Shown piece by piece: positions 5,233-5,290 of a stretch of DNA of 5,290 nt (its first letter is position 1; the number at the start of each line of letters is the position of its first letter). Source of the stretch: CBFHSF01 sp965658445 (GTDB lineage Bacteria > Bacteroidota > Bacteroidia > Flavobacteriales > Schleiferiaceae); assembly GCA_965658445.1 (NCBI GenBank), contig CBFHSF010000025.1:1-5290 (forward strand), in the 5' to 3' direction. The notes under the pieces are model-generated. The model saw nothing but the letters and a program-made list of their open reading frames with translations, searched no databases and was not told the DNA's origin. The position numbers and the translations under genes are program-made.

Positions 5233-5290
5233 ATGATGAATGCAGTTTCAACAAAGGTATTGATGTGCTCAATACTCTTACAAATCGCTT
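5233..5290 (+). CDS. Unknown probably exported protein, N-terminal fragment (runs off right edge)
   Basis: Two tandem ATGs at 5233 and 5236 open a frame that stays open to the edge: MMNAVSTKVLMCSILLQIA, 19 codons. A lysine at residue 8 followed by the hydrophobic VLMCSILLQIA looks like the start of a signal peptide. It follows a T-rich tract (TATTTTTTATG) with no clear ribosome binding site, which is usual in Bacteroidota. It may be a further secreted or envelope protein like its two upstream neighbours. Too little is present to name a family. Confidence 0.5.
   Translation, partial: MMNAVSTKVLMCSILLQIA

Overview
The window looks like a chromosomal segment from a Bacteroidota bacterium, probably Flavobacteriales. 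The signs are an exosortase of the XrtF type, start codons mostly without good Shine-Dalgarno sequences, a secreted protein with an aromatic C-terminus typical of outer-membrane barrels, a lipoprotein of Bacteroidota style, and promoter-like TAnnTTTG elements. This assignment comes from family knowledge and protein style, not from a database search.

Left third (minus strand, read right to left): a wlbA-type UDP-GlcNAc-uronate 3-dehydrogenase, a wlbB-type hexapeptide N-acetyltransferase, and the first 39 codons of an unrecognised membrane or exported protein that runs off the left edge. The first two carry out the 3-oxidation and 3-N-acetylation steps on the way to UDP-2,3-diacetamido-2,3-dideoxy-uronic acids, which are O-antigen or capsule sugars. 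The 3-aminotransferase expected between these steps (WlbC/WbpE) is not in the window. The acetyltransferase is interrupted by ten Ns at 393-402. The gap flanks share GTG, and collapsing the gap on it restores a 190-residue protein, so this is an assembly gap and not a broken gene.

Middle (plus strand): lhgO, encoding L-2-hydroxyglutarate dehydrogenase/oxidase, is divergent from wlbA across 80 bp. Characterised WlbA/WbpB enzymes of this subfamily regenerate NAD+ by reducing 2-oxoglutarate to 2-hydroxyglutarate. LhgO turns L-2-hydroxyglutarate back into 2-oxoglutarate. The pair may therefore form a metabolite-repair or cofactor-recycling loop for surface-sugar synthesis, and this is the most interesting idea in the window.

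Right half (plus strand): an XrtF-type exosortase with an intact Cys/Arg/His triad follows a 78 bp spacer that holds a promoter-like element and a long imperfect hairpin. Next come a 182-residue predicted outer-membrane barrel protein of unknown family, a 225-residue lipoprotein with a carboxypeptidase-regulatory-like beta-sandwich, and the first 19 codons of another probably exported protein cut by the right edge. The small membrane protein usually found beside xrtF is not seen. The overall theme is the cell envelope: surface polysaccharide sugar synthesis, envelope protein sorting and secreted surface proteins. No RNA genes, insertion sequences or CRISPR arrays were found.
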